Source of the DNA: Zelopaecilomyces penicillatus
Taxonomy: Eukaryota > Ascomycota > Sordariomycetes > Hypocreales > Pseudodiploosporaceae
Length of the DNA: 64,000 nt
Assembly (NCBI GenBank): GCA_005765155.1
Contig: VCCP01000002.1
Coordinates: 5,518,001-5,582,000, forward strand
Direction: 5' to 3'
The position numbers and the translations under genes were made by a program. The notes below the pieces were generated by a model, which saw nothing but the letters and a program-made list of their open reading frames with translations, was not told the origin of the DNA and ran no database searches. Below, in pieces: positions 60,997-64,000 of the stretch; the first letter of the stretch is position 1; each line of letters begins with the position of its first letter.

Positions 60997-63213
60997 TCAG
61001 TCTTCTTCAAAGAGTACTTTTTTCCTCCCACTTCCACGACTGTCCTCCATGGTCTCCAAGGCTTGATCAATCTCCATAATGTCGAGCATCTCCGCCTCCA
61101 CGTCTCGGAACAGCATATCTGCACTCGCATCCGCTGCATCATTGAGAGTATTACTGAACTCAAAGCCAACTCGTGGTCGCGGTGGCATCGCTAATGTGTC
61201 GTCTGCGCCGCTTGGTATTCCAGCGGGATCGCCGTGAGTATTGTGTGACTGTTTCATCCTCAATGTCCCAGGCTTCACAGTGCTGAGATTGAATGACAAG
61301 CTCGCCGACCTGTCTTGCTTTCCGTGGACAATGATGGCGTCAGACCTGTCTGCTTTCGGGAAGAGAAGTTTGCGGCGGCCGGTAACCATGTCCGCACCAA
61401 GCTTCCTACCGGGACCGTCTTCTCCCTCATGAACAATAACAATTCTTGACTCTCCTCGAATCAAAACATCAACTGGCAGACCACCATCCTCGCCTGCATT
61501 TTCCCCGTTGGTCGATGCATCCACAATCAGGTCAACGCCGCAGCATCGCTCACCCAGGAGTCCCGTAGACAAATCCAAAAGCTTGACCATCCTTGTCGGT
61601 TGTGCTCCGCTGAATAGATTGACACCACCGCCAGCCCCTTTGCGAAGTTGGGAGTCCCAGAACCTTAACACGCCTGGAATGACACATACATGCTCCTGAC
61701 CTCCAACCCAAAGAACAAGACTCTCATCTTGGGGTGCCGTTCCAGGTGACGGTAATGAGGTGACCCTGACCCCTCCTTGGACAGTAGCGAGACGGTCTAG
61801 AGTTGTTACAGAGCTCAGGGACGCCGTGGCTTGTCGACGAGTATGGGGTGTCATTGGAGCAAACTCGCCGTTGTGGTTTTCTTTCTGTTGTGCCACGACG
61901 CTGCGGAGAGAGCTTGTCCCTTCGACGTAGCCAGAAACACTGAATGCCGTCAAGGCGGCACCTCGTACTCCAGACTTGAGTCTATTCGAGATTGTGGCGC
62001 CTGCCTGTGTAGGGCTTATGCCATCGACATCCCAAATACCCCACATGCCATCTGCTAGGAGCGCGAAAATAGCCCGACCATGCGCAATCCATGCCGCATC
62101 CAAAATTGGCTTCCTCGTTGCCGATGGTCTAGCAAAGGGTTGGTAGAGTGAGAGTAGCCAAGAGCCTTGTGGAGGAAACAGGCTTGTTGACTCTGAGTCC
62201 GGTGGAAGGGAAGAGAGAGCAAAATCGTAAAGTCGAACAGCATGTGATGATGAGACCGCCAAAAGTTGGGTGGTGTGTGTGGGATTGAATGAAATGCTGG
62301 TAAGGGGAGCAGGCAGGTATTCGACTTGAAACGGCTCAATTCTTCGTTCCGAAGTGGTTTTGGAATCCAAGGGGATGTCCCAAAGGTGTAGAACACCAGA
62401 GGCCTGTCGGGAATGAGATGCCACCACCGCTCTCGTTGTATTTTCAGCCTGCTCTGATGATTTGGGTACAAACAAGCTGATGGCCAATCCTTCACTGTGT
62501 CTTGTTTGACCACCAAGCAAAGTTAGTGACTCGCCCCAGTCTCCAGATCCGGCCTTGCCAGCTAAAAGTTCACTTCTAAGCTCGCGTCTCGCCTTGCTCT
62601 CTGGCGATGGTGGCGTAAGTGGTAATGTGATGAGATAAACGTCATTCGTGACACATGATACTGCAAATACCATCTTGTCGGAAAATATGGAGGCTCCCTC
62701 AGCTCCCACATCACCAGCGGCGCATGACGCAATTGGCATGACAGCCACCTTCATCACTGCCGTCCCAAGTGCCAAATCTAGAGTCTGTGTAATTTCTGGA
62801 TAAGGCGTAATCTCAATGCTTTCTTCAAACTGTGGTTTGTCTTCGAACTTTGGTTTTGTCTGGGACTTTGGTGGTGGCTCGTCATCGTCTGAGTCGATGA
62901 TCATGACCGAGTCATCTGCAGATCCATTGCGCTGCTCTTTTTGTGGCAGTGGCTGCGATGCCTTGAAGCGACGGCCGCCTCGCCATATCAACGTGACGCC
63001 ATTCTCATGTCCGTAGATCAAGATGGTAGCACCTTGTGGTGATTGGATGGGGTAAGTTTGGATATCGTTCACCCGGCGCGAGAGATTGTATCTAGAAAAA
63101 TTGTTAAGTTTCAATCTCAATAAAACAGGCCGTAGGATTAAATGAACATTCACTTACGTGAACTGTGTGTTTTGAGCTGTGCGACGTATTCGAGGTGCAG
63201 CTGTCGAGCCCAT
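60997..63213 (-). CDS. NUP37: WD40-type nucleoporin, Nup37 family
   Basis: The product is 716 residues long. Exons are 63213-63158 and 63091-60997, joined in the phase giving TQFTYNLSRRVNDIQTYPIQSPQGA. WD-like blocks are visible: NGVTLIWRGGRRFK near residue 45, SGVLHLWDIPL, LLAVSSSHAVRLYDF and MWGIWDV. These fit a degenerate beta-propeller. A Ser/Asp-rich acidic stretch (SVMIIDSDDDEPP) lies after the first blade, and the C-terminal 100 residues are acidic and helical (DVEAEMLDIMEIDQALETM). The N-terminal sequence closely resembles the proteins annotated as Nup37 in filamentous ascomycetes. Nup37 is part of the outer-ring Nup107-160 complex and binds Nup120. I recognise this by sequence similarity in memory and cannot run a search. 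It is longer than yeast-type Nup37 (about 390), mainly by insert and tail. Confidence 0.72.
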
Positions 63214-64000
63214 GGTGCCAGAAGCTGACAGTGTGCTCAACACCCAGCGCAGTACAGTTTTTGGAGGCTCTGTATTTGTGTGTTCTTAGAGCTTCAGCTC
63301 ATTGTGTAGTAAAACGGCAGTGACAGGGGGTGTTGACTTGTTCGTTGTAGAATTAGAGCTGCTGTTTTGTCATGCCTTTCAGGCGTCAAGCAAACGCGAC
63401 ACGACATTGACTACCAAACAACCAAGACAGCTTGGAAATTTTGTGTCACGTGGAGGTCGGAGCGCCGACATGGGAATACCTACCCTGTATTTATCATTGT
63501 TTTTTTGGTAACCATCACATCGATTTCCCACACTGCTATGACAACATTTATTATTAACTTTATCATAAATATGGCTTCTAAGTAGGTACATTGCCAATGG
63601 GTCTTATATACATAATATCATACTCATACTTTTTGGTTGTTGTTAGGGACTTTGCAATTGTTTTTGTCACTTCTGTTTTTCCTGTCATACGATGTCAACA
63701 TTTTGAAATTTCAACATAAGGAGCTAAGAAACCAACCGTCCAGGCACAACATCTTATATAAAAAATAGATCCACCTATCTATTCAAACCGGGTTAGTTCC
63801 GCCATAGATGGCCCATGCGTACGTATCGGCATTGATGCAGAAATACCGCCAGTTCCATTCAAGGGGATAAATGAGCTTTACCACCCTCATTTCGGAATTT
63901 AGTTGCTCCAACCCTTAATTCGCTGCCTATGCCTGTAAATAACGAACATTGACATGTTCAGAAAAGTCCTTGAATCCAAGGCGTGTGAGATGTTATGCAA
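63214..64000. other. Intergenic: nucleoporin promoter and right window edge
   Basis: No coding exon is supported in the last 0.8 kb. The AT-rich stretch at 63540-63780 could be the 3' flank of a gene beyond the window. Confidence 0.4.

Overview
This is a contiguous piece of a filamentous ascomycete nuclear genome. The evidence is short GT-AG introns with internal tRNA, histone H1, COPII and nuclear-pore genes; the protein repertoire includes a Gti1/Pac2 WOPR regulator, a cytochrome b5-fused acyl-CoA dehydrogenase and a fungal LrgAB fusion. The sequences fit a Sordariomycete, probably Hypocreales, but I cannot assign a genus. I see no prokaryotic operon, CRISPR array, intact transposon, virus or toxin gene. 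I support 15 protein genes and one tRNA gene, about one gene per 4 kb, with exon borders worked out from splice signals, reading phase and family conservation.

Left part (1-12865): the 3' three quarters of a PI4P 5-kinase (MSS4 type, +), an intron-containing tRNA-Ala(AGC) (+), COA6 (-) and SYS1 (+) back to back, CFT2/CPSF100 (-), and a PAC2-type WOPR transcription factor (-).

Middle (12866-27458): about 14.6 kb with no convincing gene. It lies entirely upstream of the WOPR gene, whose own 5' leader probably contains a long intron. The desert holds microsatellites, short recurring motifs, one promoter-like element and one unexplained 247-codon open frame. Then come a mitochondrial-type asparaginyl-tRNA synthetase (-) and a divergent microbial-type PARG/DUF2263 macrodomain protein (+), followed by another 4.2 kb empty interval between convergent genes.

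Right part (37470-64000): SEC24 (-) and histone H1 (+) share a 2.8 kb divergent promoter. Next are a proline-rich NPF-motif protein (+), an LrgA-LrgB fusion membrane protein related to plant PLGG1 (-), the DEAD-box helicase DHH1 (-), a cytochrome b5/acyl-CoA dehydrogenase fusion (-), flap endonuclease FEN1/RAD27 (-) and a Nup37-like WD40 nucleoporin (-).

Most genes are core housekeeping functions: lipid signalling, secretion, mRNA 3' processing and decay, replication, the nuclear pore and mitochondrial translation and assembly. They do not form a pathway cluster. The least explained items are the regulatory desert upstream of the WOPR gene, the fungal LrgAB fusion, the altered PARG active site and the NPF/DPF adaptor-like protein.
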